Counted from the stretch's first letter, positions 1-11,639 are shown. The stretch is DNA of 64,000 nt from Branchipolynoe longqiensis (GCA_030323885.1 JASIRB010003998.1:62001-126000); one strand, 5' to 3'. Numbers and translations are program-made. The notes: a model not told the origin generated them from the sequence alone.

Positions 1-500
1 ACCGATGGAATTCCCCATATGGTAATGAACCTGAGACCCTACTCCAGTTTGGACTCTTTAAAAAAAATGAATTCATTCAAATTAAATTATGAGAAAAAAG
101 TGTACTTTTTTTCCAAATTAAAAAAAAGAAGAAAAGGTTTCGTATTTAGCCGCTTCATGTAGAGGTCGCCACTGTCGGTGTTCCGGACGCGCGCCATCCG
201 TCATCATTACGCCTTTATTACGTCCGTGTCCGTGACGTCACAGACGGACGCGACGCACTCCTTATCGGGGGTGGGTGGGTGGGGGGGGGGCGCTGATACC
301 CTGGAGGATCTCTGTGGGTTCGGTTCCGGACCGAGGGGGCGGGGTAGTAGGGGGTGTGTGATGGAGGGTGAGGGGGTGAGAAATTGACAAGAGACGGATG
401 GAAAGAGAGAGCAACAGAGAGGGGGGGGGGGGAGAGAGAAAGGGAGGGAAAGAGAAAGAGAGGGAAAACCGGCAGCAGGGAACGTGTGTGTGTGAATGTG
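1..500. other. Unassigned leader region, GC-rich then purine-rich
   Basis: AT-rich to about 140, then a CpG-rich stretch at 165-350 that contains a TGACGTCA palindrome (CRE/ATF-like) near 234-241, followed by a G/A-rich low-complexity tract at 360-480. I see no coding exon. The short ORFs here are G-rich simple sequence and carry no recognisable domain. Confidence 0.4.
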
Positions 501-502
501 TA

Positions 503-845
503 TGTTTGTTGTTGTTTTACGTCCTAGCAACATCTAAGTTCATATCAGAACGGGTACCGATTTGTGACAGTGCGCACTCATGGCAACTTTATAGTGCTGC
601 CCCACTGGGAGACCAGGCCACCAGCACCATGACCTGATATCCCACTCAGTCACCTTATCCTGACACTGAGCCAACCAGTCCTTGCCCTATCCTAATAATG
701 TCGAGCGTCAGGCTAGGAAGTTACAAGTATAACTTTTTAAGTCATTGGTTTGACTCGACCAGCGTTCGAACCCACAAAACCCATGGGTTTGTATCCCCAA
801 TTTCCCAAAACAGGATCCAGATGCTCAACTCATTCAGCCATCCGT
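503..845 (-). mobile_element. SINE-1 copy, head type B
   Basis: Member of the window's dominant tRNA-derived SINE, called SINE-1 here. In its own orientation the element is a tRNA-like head with A-box-like (GGCCGAAT...) and B-box-like (GGGTTCGAACCC) motifs, then GTCGAGTCAAACCAATGACTT, a body of about 230 bp (GGATAGGGCAAGGACTGGTT, then GTGGGGCAGCACTATAAAGT) and a tail GGACGTAAAACNNCAACAAAC. This copy is on the minus strand with its tail at 503. It carries the longer head variant that ends in GGATGGCTGAATGAGTTGAG. Pol III transcription and LINE-driven movement are inferred from family type. Confidence 0.8.
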
Positions 846-1114
846 TTTTAAATTTTTTTTTTACTCAAATGTAGTTTATTCAGTTGATAATGCCTTTTAT
901 CGCCACCAGAGCACTGGTCTTCCGGGTTTCAGTACAATTTGTTGGTATATGAATGAAACTATCAGTTATAATAGTAACCACCTGCAAATCCCGTTCGATA
1001 ATAAAAGTATACGGCTGACATGGTTTGGTGTGATTTATTGCGGTTTTATGTGTTAGCAGCGCCTAGGACCAGATCTATCTTTTTTGTTACCTTTTTGTTT
1101 GGTATATTATTGTG
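846..1114. other. No feature recognised
   Basis: AT-rich unique-looking sequence between two SINE pieces. There is no ORF with a recognisable domain and no repeat structure that I can match elsewhere in the window. Confidence 0.4.
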
Positions 1115-1337
1115 GCTGAACAAAAGAAATTTCAATCATGGACAATTGATCTTCCTCATTCCACTGCTCCTCGTCCTGTCTTAGTAATGCCAAACACCAG
1201 GCTAGGTGGCGACAAGTATCAATTTTTAAAAGTCATTAGCTTGACTCGACCAGGTTTCCAAAACGGAGATTTGAATCCGCTGACCTACCAAAATAGAAAG
1301 TGGGTGCTCAACTCATTCAGGCGTCCCGTCCAGTTTG
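1115..1337 (-). mobile_element. SINE-1 fragment joined to an unknown repeat
   Basis: Bases 1170-1337 are the head and inner body of SINE-1 (type B head) on the minus strand. The distal body and tail are missing. Where they should be, bases 1115-1168 hold a different sequence ending TTCCTCATTCCACTGCT. The same sequence occurs at about 54485-54535 directly next to a SINE-2 copy. It may be a tail or body module shared by other SINE variants. Confidence 0.65.
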
Positions 1338-1758
1338 ATATATATTTTGATTATGCAAATTCTATGATTATCACAACATTTTCATGAGCTCTTGTTTTGT
1401 TGTTAAAGAGTTTTAAAAAAAGGTTGCTGGGTGGAGTGATCACTTAGGCCAACATGCTGTATGAGACACTCATTAAAGGGGTTGGGAAAGGCAGGGGGTG
1501 AACGAGGGGGAAGGTGAGGGGTTGGTGGGGCGCTGTGTGTGTGGAAGGGCGGGGAGGGGGAGTGACGGGGGGGGGGGGCACCAATTCGTAGCTGGGATTA
1601 ATCCTGCTACATTTAAATCAACGCGCGACCAGAGTATATGCCGGCTGTGGTCGTGGTAGTGTTTTGCCTGTATGACACATTTTAACTGACACACTTCCCT
1701 GACGCATCCCCCACCTCACCCCCACCTCACCCCCACCTCACCCCCACCGGAGAGACGA
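1338..1758. other. G-rich low-complexity sequence, no gene
   Basis: Contains a G-run tract (about 1480-1580) and a short CCCCACCTCA tandem repeat at about 1705-1748. No coding signal was seen. Confidence 0.4.
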
Positions 1759-2104
1759 GACAGGATGGTCGAATGAGTTGAGCATCCGTCTCCTGTTTTG
1801 GGAGATCGGGGTATCCAAACCTATGTGTTCATGGGTTCCAACCCTGGTCGAGTCAAACCAATGACTTAGAAATTGGTCCTTGTTGCTTCCTAGCCAGGCA
1901 CTCGGCATTATTAGGATAGGTCAAGGACTTGTATCAGGATAATGTGACTGAGTGGGATATCAGGTCATCGTGCTTGTGGCCTGATTTCCCAAAGGGTCAG
2001 CACTATAAAGTCACATGAGTGTGGAGTGTCACTAGCTGGTACCCGTCCTATTGTTACATTAGATGTTGCTAGGACGTAAAACTCCAATACCCAACCAACC
2101 TTCC
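1759..2104 (+). mobile_element. SINE-1 copy, head type B
   Basis: Near full-length plus-strand copy. It runs from a GGATGGTCGAATGAGTTGAG head to a GGACGTAAAACTCCAA tail with CCAACCAACC at its 3' end. The 16-bp minisatellite begins about 50 bp after the tail. Confidence 0.8.
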
Positions 2105-2157
2105 CTCACCCCGTCAACGGTTTATAGTCCTTTGTGTATGGCACCAACACCTAGCAC

Positions 2158-3870
2158 TCCATTCCTCCATTCCAACATTCCTCCATTCCAACACTCCTCC
2201 ATTGCCACATTCCTCTATTCCAACATTTCTCCATTGCCACATTCCTCCATTCCAACATTCCTCCATTGCCACATTCCTCCATTCCAACATTCCTCCATTC
2301 CAACATTCCTCCATTCCAACATTCCTCCAGTCCAACATTCCTCCATTCCAACATTCCTCCATTCCAACATTCCTCCATTCCAACATTCCTCCATTCCAAC
2401 ATTCCTCCATTCCTCCATTCCCACATTCCTCCATTCCAACATTCCTCCATTCCAACATTCCTCCATTCCCACATTCCTTCATTCCAACTTTCCTCCATTC
2501 CAACACTCCTCCATCCCAACATTTCTCTATTCCAACATTCCTCCATTCCAAAATTCATCCATTCCAACATTCCTCCATTCCAACATTCCTCCATTCCAAC
2601 ATTTCCTTCCAACATTCCCATCAATTCCTCCATTCCAACATTCCTCCCATTCCACCATTCCTCCATTCCACACTCCTCCATTCCACCATTCCACCATTTC
2701 CTCCATTCCATCATTCCTCCATTCCAACATTCCTCCATTCCACATTCCTCCATTCCACATTCCTCCATTCCAACATTCCCTCCCATTCCAACATTCCTCC
2801 ATCCCACACATTCCTCCATTCCACATTCCTCCATTCCAACATTCCTCCATTCCAACATTCCTCCATTCCACCAATCCTCCTCCCACATTCCTCCATTCCA
2901 ACATTCTCCATCCAACATCCTCCATTTCCATCCATTCCTCCATTCCAACATTCCTCCATTCCTCCATTCCAACATTCCTCCATTCCAACATTCCTCCATT
3001 CCAACATTCCTCCATTCCAACATTCCTCCATTTCCACATTCCTCCATTCCAACATTCCTCCATCCCAACATTCCTCCATTCCAACATTCCTCCATTCCAA
3101 CATTCCTCCATTCCCTCCATTCCAACATTCCTCCATCCCAACATTCCTCCATTTCCACATTCCTCCATTCCAACATTCCTCCATTCCAACATTCCTCCAT
3201 TCCAACATTCCTCCATTCCAACATTCCTCCATTCCAACATTCCTCCATTCCAACATTCCTCCATCCCAACATTCCTCCATTCCAACATTCCTCCATCCCA
3301 ACATTCCTCCATTCCACATTCCAACATTCCTCCATTCCAACATTCCTCCATTCCAACATTCCTCCATTCCAACATTCCTCCATTCCAACATTCCTCCATT
3401 CCAACATTCCTCCATTCCAACATTCCTCCATTCCACATTCCTCCATTCCTACATTCCTCCATTCCAACATTCCTCCATTCCAACATTCCTCCATTCCAAC
3501 ATTCCTCCATCCCAACATTCCTCCATTCCAACATTCCTCCATTCCAACATTCCTCCATCCCAACATTCCTACATTCCTCCATTCCAACATTCCTCCATTT
3601 CCACATTCCTCCATTCCAACATTCCTCCATTCCAGCATTCCAACATTCCTCCATTCCAACATTCCTCCATTCCAACATTCCTCCATTCCAACATTCCTCC
3701 ATCCCAACATTCCTCCATTCCAACATTCCTCCATTCCAACATTCCTCCATCCCAACATTCCTCCATTCCAACATTCCTCCATTCCAACATTCCTCCATTT
3801 CCACATTCCTCCATTCCTCCATTCCAGCATTCCAACATTCCTCCATTCCAACATTCCTCCATTCCAACAC
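2158..3870. repeat. 16-bp minisatellite, about 1.7 kb
   Basis: More than a hundred tandem copies of a 16-bp unit (ATTCCTCCATTCCAAC) with point variants and a few shortened units. Because 16 is not a multiple of three, all three frames cycle through the same 16-residue peptide, so ORFs of about 600 codons appear on both strands. These are repeat translations, not genes: they show no start context, no domain and no bias toward one frame. Confidence 0.95.
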
Positions 3871-3885
3871 CTAGCACTGGTTCCA

Positions 3886-4135
3886 AGACAAAAGCTTACA
3901 AGACAAAAGCTCACGAGACAAAAGCTCATGAGACAAAAGCTCACGAGACAAAAGCTCACGAGCCAAAACTCAATCCATTAATAAAAATAGAGACAAAAGT
4001 TAACAACACAAAAGCTAACAACACAAAAGCTCACAAGACAAAAGCTCAGGAGACAAAAGCTCATGAGACAAAAGCTCACGAGACAAAAGCTCACGAGACA
4101 AAAGCTCAAACCATCAATGAAAATAGAGACAAAGG
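3886..4135. repeat. 15-bp tandem repeat
   Basis: Tandem units of AGACAAAAGCTCACG with variants, in two blocks around a diverged stretch at about 3966-4015. It directly follows the 16-bp array, separated only by the words CACCTAGCACTGGTTCC. CACCTAGCACT also occurs at 2148-2158, just before that array. Confidence 0.9.
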
Positions 4136-4298
4136 GTGACAAGCTTTAGTGAGAGCTGTTAGCAAAGTCAGTTGCTTTCAGCTATCGCAACTCATTTCAC
4201 ACCCACAGAATCACATATATCAGGTACGTGACTAACAAATTTATTCAAGTAACTGTATTAAAAGTGGTATCATTGTAAAGATTTGTTTGTTTGCTTTG

Positions 4299-4800
4299 TT
4301 TGTTAGGGTTGTATGTCCTAGCACCATCTATTGTCATATCAGGATGGGCATTTATTTGTGACAGTGCGCACTCATGCCGACTTAAAGTTGCATAGTCCGA
4401 TTAAAACATCAAATTTTCAAAATCAAAACACTCATCTAGACTTAATTCTACATATTCAACTTAGATACTGGTGCACTTATTAAGCATTTTGTGCTGCGTA
4501 GAAAGTCATATTAAGTCAAATTAATAGAATGTATTCCTACTGAAGTATCTATATTCAAGCTGCAGAGTTTTGGCGTCTTTGCCTAAATTAATTTGGCATG
4601 TTTGGACGTTAAATATCCACAAAGTTAGCCATTTAAAATAAAAGTTACTTCAAACTAAACTACAGTAGACTATAATGATTAGCATAATGTATTTATCTCA
4701 GAAAATTGCAGAAATTCAAAAGCATCGGACTATACAACTTTAATAGTGCTGCCCCAGTGGGAAATAAGGCCGCCAGCACCATGACCCAATATCCCGAACA
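4299..4800 (-). mobile_element. SINE-1 fragment split by a TTAA-flanked MITE
   Basis: SINE-1 tail sequence on the minus strand (GTATGTCCTAGCACCATCT onward) runs from 4299 to 4381. It breaks exactly at its ...CGAC/TTTATAG site and resumes at about 4744 with TAGTGCTGCCCCAGTGGGA. The gap is filled by the MITE at 4386-4739, so the SINE is the older of the two. Confidence 0.75.
4382..4743. mobile_element. TTAA-flanked MITE (piggyBac-like target site)
   Basis: A 354-bp element (4386-4739) with inverted termini AGTTGCATAGTCCGAT and ATCGGACTATACAACT. It is flanked by TTAA at 4382-4385 and 4740-4743. TTAA duplication is characteristic of the piggyBac superfamily; assignment by target site alone is tentative. 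It has no coding capacity. Related copies lie at 5510-6003 (damaged), 8951-9052 (short) and 46290-46620 (right end lost). Confidence 0.8.
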
Positions 4801-5226
4801 CGTTCATGCCTTCATCGGATTATGGAGCTTGAATATGGAGGACGCTCTCAGACTGAACCAGCTAGCCTATGAGTATGTCAGTCTGGTTGTCATGGTGACA
4901 TAATAGTGCTGCCCCACTGGGAAATAATGCCGCCGGCACCATGACCCAATATCCCAAACACGTTCATGCCTTCATCGGATTATGGAGCTTGAATATGGAA
5001 GACGCTCTCAGACTGAACCAGCTAGCCTATGAGTATGTCAGTCTGGTTGTCATGGCGACATAATAGTGCTGCCCCACTGGGAAATAAGGCTGCCGGCACC
5101 ATGACCCAATATCCCGAACACGCTCATGCCTTCATCGGATTATGGAGCTTGAATATGGAAGACGCTCTCAGAATATGGAAGCAGCTGGCCTATGAGTATG
5201 TCAGTCAGGTTGTCATGGCAACATAA
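4744..5226. repeat. 160-bp tandem repeat, three units
   Basis: Three head-to-tail units starting at about 4741, 4901 and 5061 (period 160 bp), nearly identical. The last has a small insertion near 5170. The first 60 bp of each unit is minus-strand SINE-1 body (TAGTGCTGCCCCACTGGGA...). The rest (GTTCATGCCTTCATCGGA...) is not found elsewhere in the window. Two 65-codon ORFs arise from the repeat and are not credible genes. Confidence 0.9.
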
Positions 5227-5509
5227 TCACATGATGAATGGACCTGTTACTGATGTATGTGTCTGTGTCCATCTAAACAAAATCCGACATATAAACCAGT
5301 GCCAACAACAATGACAACAACAACAACAAAACAACACAAACACTGACGGCCATGCCCCGAGGGACAGTGGGCACCGGCTGTCACTGTCACAGAGACCAGG
5401 TCAGCTGTCACTAGTGTCCAAGTCACTCTGTGAAAACAGACCAGAAGAAGTGCCCACATCAGATACAGTCGTGACAAATCGCGTGCTAGAACAATGGGGA
5501 GTCCCTACC

Positions 5510-6003
5510 GATCAAAGCAGCACAATTTCAAAGCCAAAAACACTGACCTAGATTTGATCCTAGCAATGCAACTTAGATACAGCACTTATTAAGCAGTTTT
5601 AGCTACATAGAAGGGGATAAATACTGAGTCAATGTAATAGAACATGTTACTGCTGAAGCCTATGGTTGTAGAATTAGTTTTTTCTTTGAAGATTTATACT
5701 GCCTATCATGGATAAGTCTGAATAGACTTGTTTTCACCATTAGACACTTTGTCGAGAGAAAGCCCGCGCCTACACTTTTACCGACCAAAGGGATTTTTAA
5801 CCTCCCACACCACATAGACATGGTATGACAGCAACTGGCCTTTGATAATGCTGTAAGTTATACACAGCAGTGGAAGTCCAAATTGGCAGAGGAGGGGGCA
5901 CAGGGAATCGAACCACTGACCTTCAGATTAGGAGTCCGACTTAGAAAAATTAAACACTCTAACCACTCTAACTGCATGTTTTATTTCAAATATCTCCGAA
6001 GTT
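5510..6003. mobile_element. TTAA-family MITE remnant interrupted by SINE-2
   Basis: Bases 5510-5680 match the left half of the MITE at 46290-46620 (CCGATNAAA, GATTTGAT, ACTTATTAAGCA, TACTGCTGAAG in the same order). About 5967-6003 matches its continuation (TGCATGTTTTATTTCAAATATCTC). The piece between is a minus-strand SINE-2. The left terminus is truncated. Confidence 0.65.
5680..5966 (-). mobile_element. SINE-2 copy (different tRNA-like head)
   Basis: A second tRNA-derived SINE family. In element orientation the head is TGTGGCGGAGTGGTTAGAGTG (A-box-like), then TCCTAATCTGA and GGTTCGATTCCC (B-box-like). The body contains ACCATGTCTATGTGGTGTGG and GATTTTTAACCTCCCA (as complement) and the 3' end is GGCAGTATAAATCTTCAAG. 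This minus-strand copy sits inside an older MITE. Other copies: 23351, 26096, 36113 and 54537. Confidence 0.8.
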
Positions 6004-6007
6004 AACG

Positions 6008-6195
6008 TTTGTTTGTCTGTTTGGGTTTTTCCATCGTTGCAACATCTAAGGTCACATCAGGATGGGTACCAACTTGTGACAATGCGCCCTCATGGCGACT
6101 TTATAGTGCTGCCTGCCTGGGAAACCAGGCCAGCAGAAGCATGACTCGATATCCCACACAGTCACATTTTCCTGATACTGTGCTAACCAGTCTGT
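6008..6195 (-). mobile_element. SINE-1 fragment running into a minisatellite
   Basis: Tail and half of the body of SINE-1 on the minus strand. The match stops at GCTAACCAGTC, exactly where the 24-bp tandem array begins, so the array may have expanded from or into the SINE. Confidence 0.75.
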
Positions 6196-8776
6196 GTCTG
6201 TGGATTGTTAATACAGCATGTATGTGGGGTGTTAATACAGTATGTCTGTGAATTGTTAATATAGCGTGACTGTGGATTGTTAATACACTGTGTGTCTGTG
6301 AATTATTGATGCAGCATGCATGTGGATCAATACAGTGTGTCTGTGGATTGTTAATGCAGTGTGTCTGTGGATTGGTAATACAGCATGTCTGTGGATTGTT
6401 AATACGGTGTGTGTATGGATTGGAATGTTAATACAACATGTCTGTGAATTGTTAATACAGTGTGTCTGTTAATTGTTAATACAGCATGTCTGTGGATTGT
6501 TAACACGGCGTGTCTGTGAATTGTTAATACAGTGTGTCTTAAATTGTTAATACTGTGTGCCTGTGGATTGTTAATACAGCGTGTCTGTGGATTGTTCACA
6601 CAATGTGTCTGTTTATTGTTAATACAGTGTGTCTGTGGATTGATAATACAGCATGTCTGTTAATTGTTAATACAGTGTGTCTGTTAATTGTTAATGCAGT
6701 GTATCTGTGGATTGTTAATACAGTGTGTCTGTGGATTGTTCTTACAACGTGTCTGTGGATTGGTCACACAACGTGTCTGTTAATTGTTAATGCAGCATGT
6801 CTGTGGATTGTTAATACAGCATGCCTGTTAATTGTTAATACAGTGTTACTGTGGATTGTTAATACAGTGTGTGTGGATTGTTCAGACAATGTGTCTGTTA
6901 ATTGTTAATACAGTGTGTATGTGGATTGTTAATGCAGTGTGTGTGTGGATTGTTAATACAGTGTGTCTGTGGATTGTTAATACAGCATGGGTGTGGATTG
7001 TTAATACAGTGTGTATGTGGATTGTTCAGACAATGTGTCTGTTAATTGTTAATACAATGTGCCTGTGGATTGTTAATATAGTGTGACTGTGGATTGTTAA
7101 TAAAGCGTGTGTGTGGATTGTTCACACAACGTGTCTGTTAATTGTTAATACAGTGTGTATGTGGATTGTTAATGCAGTGTGTGTGTGGATTGTTAATACA
7201 GTGTGTCTGTGGATTGTTAATACAGTGTGTGTGTGGATTGTTCAGACAATGTGTCTGTTAATTGTTACTACAATGTGCCTGTGGATTGTTAATATAGTGT
7301 GACTGTGGATTGTTAATACAGCGTGTGTGTGGATTGTTAATACAGCATGTGTGTGGATTGTTAATACAGTGTGTATGTGGATCGTTAATACAGGGTGTCT
7401 GTTAATTGTTAATACAGTGTGTGTGGATTGTCAATACAGTGTGTGTGTGGATTGTACACACATCGTGTATGTTAATACATTGTGACTGTGGATTGTTAAT
7501 ACAGTGTGACTGTGGATTGTTAATACAGGGTGTCTGTTAATTGTTAATACAGTGTGTGTGGATTGTTAATACAGTGTGTGTGTGGATTGTTCACACAACA
7601 TGTCTGTTAATTGTTAATACAGTCTGTCTGTTAATTGTTAATACAGTGTGACTGTGGATTGTTAATACAGTGTGCGGGTGGATTGTTCACACAATGTGTC
7701 TGTTAATTGTTAATACAGTGTGACTGTGGATTGTTAATACAGTCTGACTGTGGATTGTTAATACAGGATGTCTGTGGATTGTTCACACAACGTGTCTGTT
7801 AATTGTTAATAGAGCGTGTCGGTGGAGTGTTAATATGGTGTGTCTGTGGATTGGTCACACAACATGTCTGTTAATTGTTAATACAGCATGTCTGTGGATT
7901 GTCAATACAGCATGTCTGTTAATTGTTAATACAGTGTGACTGTGGATTGTTAATACAGTGTGTGTGTGGATTGTTCACACAATGTGGCTGTTAATTGTTA
8001 ATACAATGTGCCTGTGGATTGTTAATACAGCGTGTCTTTGGATTGTTCACACAACATGTCTGTTAATTGTTAATACAGTGTGTATGTGGATTGTTAATGC
8101 AGTGTGTGTGTGGTTTGCTAATATAGTGTGTGTGTGGATTGTTAATACAGTGTCTGTGGATTGTTAATACAGTGTGTGTGTGGATTGTTCACACAACGTG
8201 TCTGTTAATTGTTAATACAGTGTGACTGTGGATTGGTAATACGATGTGACTGTGACTGTGGATTGTTAATTCAGTGTGTCTGTGGATTGTTAATACAGTG
8301 TGTGTGGATTGTTCACACAACGTGTCTGTTAATTGTTAATACAGTGTGACTGTGACTGTGGATTGGTAATACGGTGTGACTGTGACTGTGGATTGTTAAT
8401 ACAGTGTGTCTGTGGATTGTTAATACAGGGTGTGGATTGTTCACACAACGTGTCTGTTAATTGTTAATACAGTGTGACTGTGACTGTGGATTGGTAATAC
8501 AGTGTGACTGTGGATTGTTAATATAGTGTGTGTGTGGATTGTCCACGCAACATGTCTGTTAATTGTTAATACAGTGTGACTGTGGATTGGTAATACAGTG
8601 TGATTGTGACTGTGGATTGGTAATACAGTGTGACTGTGACTGTGGATTGGTAATACAGTGTGACTGTGGATTGTTAATACAGTGTGCGTATGGATTGTTC
8701 ACACAACGTGTCTGTTAATTGGCAATACGCTGTGTCTGTGAATTGTTAATGCAGTGTGACTGTGGATTGTTAATAC
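6186..8776. repeat. 24-bp minisatellite, about 2.6 kb
   Basis: Roughly a hundred units of TGTGGATTGTTAATACAGTG plus a variable TGTC/TGAC/CATG quartet. Higher-order blocks recur, for example around 6890-7080 and 7110-7300. Because the unit is a multiple of three, single frames stay open and give peptides rich in C(L/V)WIVNT. I regard these as repeat translations. Confidence 0.95.
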
Positions 8777-8946
8777 ACCGTAGTTGAGTGACGTCAGTGC
8801 CCGGATGCGGGTGGTGTAGCCATACAATTAATATTCGCGCAGAGCTCATTTGCATAATGCTGAATAAGCACCAACACAGTCACTCAAATCCCTCTAATTA
8901 GTAGTTCCACATATGACTGTTAATTATCCTCATCGAGATAAATGTC

Positions 8947-9056
8947 TTAAAGTTGCATGTTCCGATGGTTGTGAGTTTCTACCATTACAAAAATACATAT
9001 AAATAAGTGTGTTGCCTTCGACAATTTGATGTTTTTATCGGACTATGCACCTTTAA
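8947..9056. mobile_element. Short TTAA-flanked MITE
   Basis: A 102-bp element (8951-9052) between TTAA at 8947-8950 and 9053-9056. Its inverted ends AGTTGCATGTTCCGAT and ATCGGACTATGCACCT match those of the 354-bp MITE at 4386. The interior is different and much shorter, so it is an internally deleted relative. Confidence 0.75.
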
Positions 9057-9302
9057 CCGGTATTATACTTGGTATCGTCGACTCATTGTTTGTTCTTGTC
9101 ATATTTGTTTTATTGCTTCTTTCTATTTCTTTGTTTGAGTTTTTGTGTGTGTTTTTGGTTTCTTTGGGTTGTTTTTTTTACTTTGGGGCGGGGGGGGGGT
9201 TGTTGTTTTGATATTGAATAAAGTAGCCAGTTTACCGGATTACGATTCATTGAGCACACGCAAATTACAGGCGTAAAGACTACTAAAGTCAAAGAAAATA
9301 AT

Positions 9303-9632
9303 CAACTGCGAATCGGTAGAGTGCAGACCTCCCGTGCGGAAGGTCGGGAGTTCAATTCCCAGATGAGTCAAACCAATGACTTACAAAATTGATACTCGTT
9401 GCTTCCTAGCCAGGCGCTCGGCATTATTAGGATAGGGCAAGGACTGGTTGGCTCAGCGTCAGGATAATATGTGGCTGAGGGGATATCAGATCATTGTGCT
9501 GGTGCCATGGTCTCCCAGTGGGGCAGCACTGTGAAGTCACTATGTGTGCTCACTGTCACAAGTTGGTACCTGTCCTGTTCTGACCTAAGACGTTGCCAGG
9601 ACGTAAAACTCCAATAACCAACCAACCAACAA
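9303..9632 (+). mobile_element. SINE-1 copy, head type A
   Basis: Plus-strand copy with the shorter head (GAATCGGTAGAGTGCAGACC, GGGAGTTCAATTCCC), complete body, and tail GGACGTAAAACTCCAATAACCAACCAACC. Confidence 0.85.
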
Positions 9633-9789
9633 CTCTAGAAAGTTCCACATTTCGATGGTGCGGGTTTCTACCATATCTCATATATATATTATAATAATTA
9701 TAATAATATAAATAACGAAGCATAATCCAAGGTTTAATGATACAGTTATTTTATTGTACTATTGAGATCATATGTATTAAGAGTCGCGC

Positions 9790-9904
9790 GACCACCGCCC
9801 AAAAAAATATATCTATATACATATATATATATATATTTATATATATGTATATATCATATGATTATATATATATATATATATATTCATATGATAGATATAT
9901 ATAT
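9790..9904. repeat. TA-rich microsatellite
   Basis: Nearly pure (TA)n with interruptions. It is the 5' flank of the LINE-tailed element that starts at 9905. Confidence 0.9.
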
Positions 9905-10327
9905 GGGTATGCAGGTATGGCAATACCTCAGGGAGTTTGACGCCCCTGCCCTGCAGAGTTGTAAACCACTGCCTTGTGGTACAGGTTCTTGACAGAACCG
10001 AAGGCTAAGGGAGCAAACCCTGAACAGAAAACCATGTCACTGTGGCAGCATCAAGGGCGGTTGATGTATGGAACTCCCAACATCTCCCGACCAGCCACTG
10101 CAGGGACAAATAGTTTTGCGCCTGTCTGGACATGTTCTTGCCGGTGTGAAACCTCTATTTGCTCCCCGAGAGAGTGCCGCTGGTAACTTGCAAAAGCCAG
10201 CAGCACTTCAACACTTTTGCAGGCAGCTTTCATCAAATGTACAACCGCACAAAGAAGAGCGGCAGTCAAGTAATGAAAGCAGTCTTTGTCGCATCGCGAC
10301 CGACAGCATGATGATGATGATGATGAG
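9905..10327 (+). mobile_element. 400-bp non-autonomous retroelement with LINE-type 3' end
   Basis: Starts GGGTATGCAGGTA, runs 403 bp to CGACCGACAGC and ends in an (ATG)n tail. A second copy is at 16871-17271 on the other strand, sharing nearly its whole length, with an indel near 10225-10260. The last 45 bp before the tail (AAGTAATGAAAGCANTCTTT then GTCGCATCGCGACCGACA) and the ATG tail match the 3' end of the LINE fragment at 29498-30290. I infer that this element uses that LINE's machinery. Both copies lie within (TA)n tracts. No convincing ORF was seen. Confidence 0.8.
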
Positions 10328-10333
10328 ATATAT

Positions 10334-10391
<58 letters not shown>
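10328..10391. repeat. (TA)n microsatellite
   Basis: Uninterrupted TA dinucleotide repeat following the ATG tail of the preceding retroelement. Confidence 0.95.
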
Positions 10392-10396
<5 letters not shown>

Positions 10397-10885
10397 CGAT
10401 ACATATGTTTACATATTAAAAGCCAACCCATTCAAAATTCACTATTAGTGAAAGTAGCATTTGTGGTACTTTCCAAGGGTGTTCATAAGACATAAAACCC
10501 CACCAAACACACCTTTTAATGGCATTTATTTTCGAGACTTATATAACCATATAGGGTGGCTTCCGGTAGCGAATGAGCGGCAGGTGAGCACATATGTTAA
10601 CATCGCCGGCAATAATTAGGACACTTAGGCACGTGACGCGGATCTGCGTCCATTTTAACAATGGCGCGTCATGGTCAGATGACCTGGTGCCAAGGCTCCC
10701 TTCACCTACACCCAGATCACCTGCCCACACCCAGGCGAGGCTGGCTTTTAATGGTTTTTCCAATTTCCATGGGCGCCATTGTTGCCGGAACCAGAATTGT
10801 CCAACGGTTGGTTCTTTGGTGGAACAGATCACGCCAGTGAAACCACCACCAAGGCAGCCCCAAGATGCATTGCGGACCCGCTGAA

Positions 10886-11215
10886 CGGACGCGGTGGCCC
10901 AGTCGGTAGAGCGCTGGATTCCCGTGCGGAAGGTCGGGAGTTCGATTCCTGGTCGAGTCAAATCGGTGACTTACAAAATTTATACTTGTCGCGACCTAGC
11001 CTGGCAATCGGCATTGTTAGGATAAGACAAGGACTGGTTTGCACAGTGTCAGGATAATGTGGGATATCAGGTCATGTTGTCGGTGGCCTGGCCTCCCAGT
11101 GGGGCAGCACTATGATGTTGCCATGAGTGCGCACTCTCACAAGTACCCATACAGATATGACCTTAGATATTGCCAGGACTTGAAACTCCAACAAACAAAC
11201 AAGCAGACCAGCCAA
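10886..11215 (+). mobile_element. SINE-1 copy, head type A
   Basis: Plus-strand copy from GGACGCGGTGGCCCAGTCGG to AACTCCAACAAACAAACAAG. It forms an inverted pair with the next SINE about 40 bp away. Confidence 0.85.
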
Positions 11216-11253
11216 AATGCACTGTGTTCGCGTTATCACTCATCCTTCACATT

Positions 11254-11575
11254 TGTTTCTTGGGGTTTTATACCCTGGCATCACTTATGGTCATAAAAGA
11301 ATGGGTATTAATTTGTGACAGTGGGCACTCATGTTAACTTGACTTTATAGTGTTGCCCCAATGTGAGACCAGGCCACCAGCAGCATGGCCCGATTTCCCA
11401 CTCGGTCACATTATCCTGACACTGAGCTAACCAGTCCTTGCCCTATCCTAATAATGCCCAGTGCCTGCCTAGGAAGCGACAAGTATCAATTTGTATGTCA
11501 TTGGTTTGACTCGACTGACATTTGAACTCCTGACCTTAAGCACAGGAAGCCTGCGCTCTACCGATTTGGCCACTG
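11254..11575 (-). mobile_element. SINE-1 copy, head type A
   Basis: Minus-strand copy with its head at the right end (CTCTACCGATTTGGCCACTG). Together with 10886-11215 it makes an inverted repeat of more than 300 bp per arm. Confidence 0.85.
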
Positions 11576-11639
11576 CGTCCGATTCTCTCATCATTCATAG
11601 AATGCTGTCATTGAAAGTTCATCAATGTAAGCTGCGCTT

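Noticed and set aside
2063..4139. Overlapping ORFs of about 450-650 codons on both strands
   Set aside because: They are translations of 16- and 15-bp tandem repeats. All frames give the same cycling peptide, and there is no domain, signal or frame preference.
6555..8167. Trp-Ile-Val-rich ORFs that look membrane-spanning
   Set aside because: They come from a 24-bp tandem repeat whose length is a multiple of three; no start context or conserved domain.
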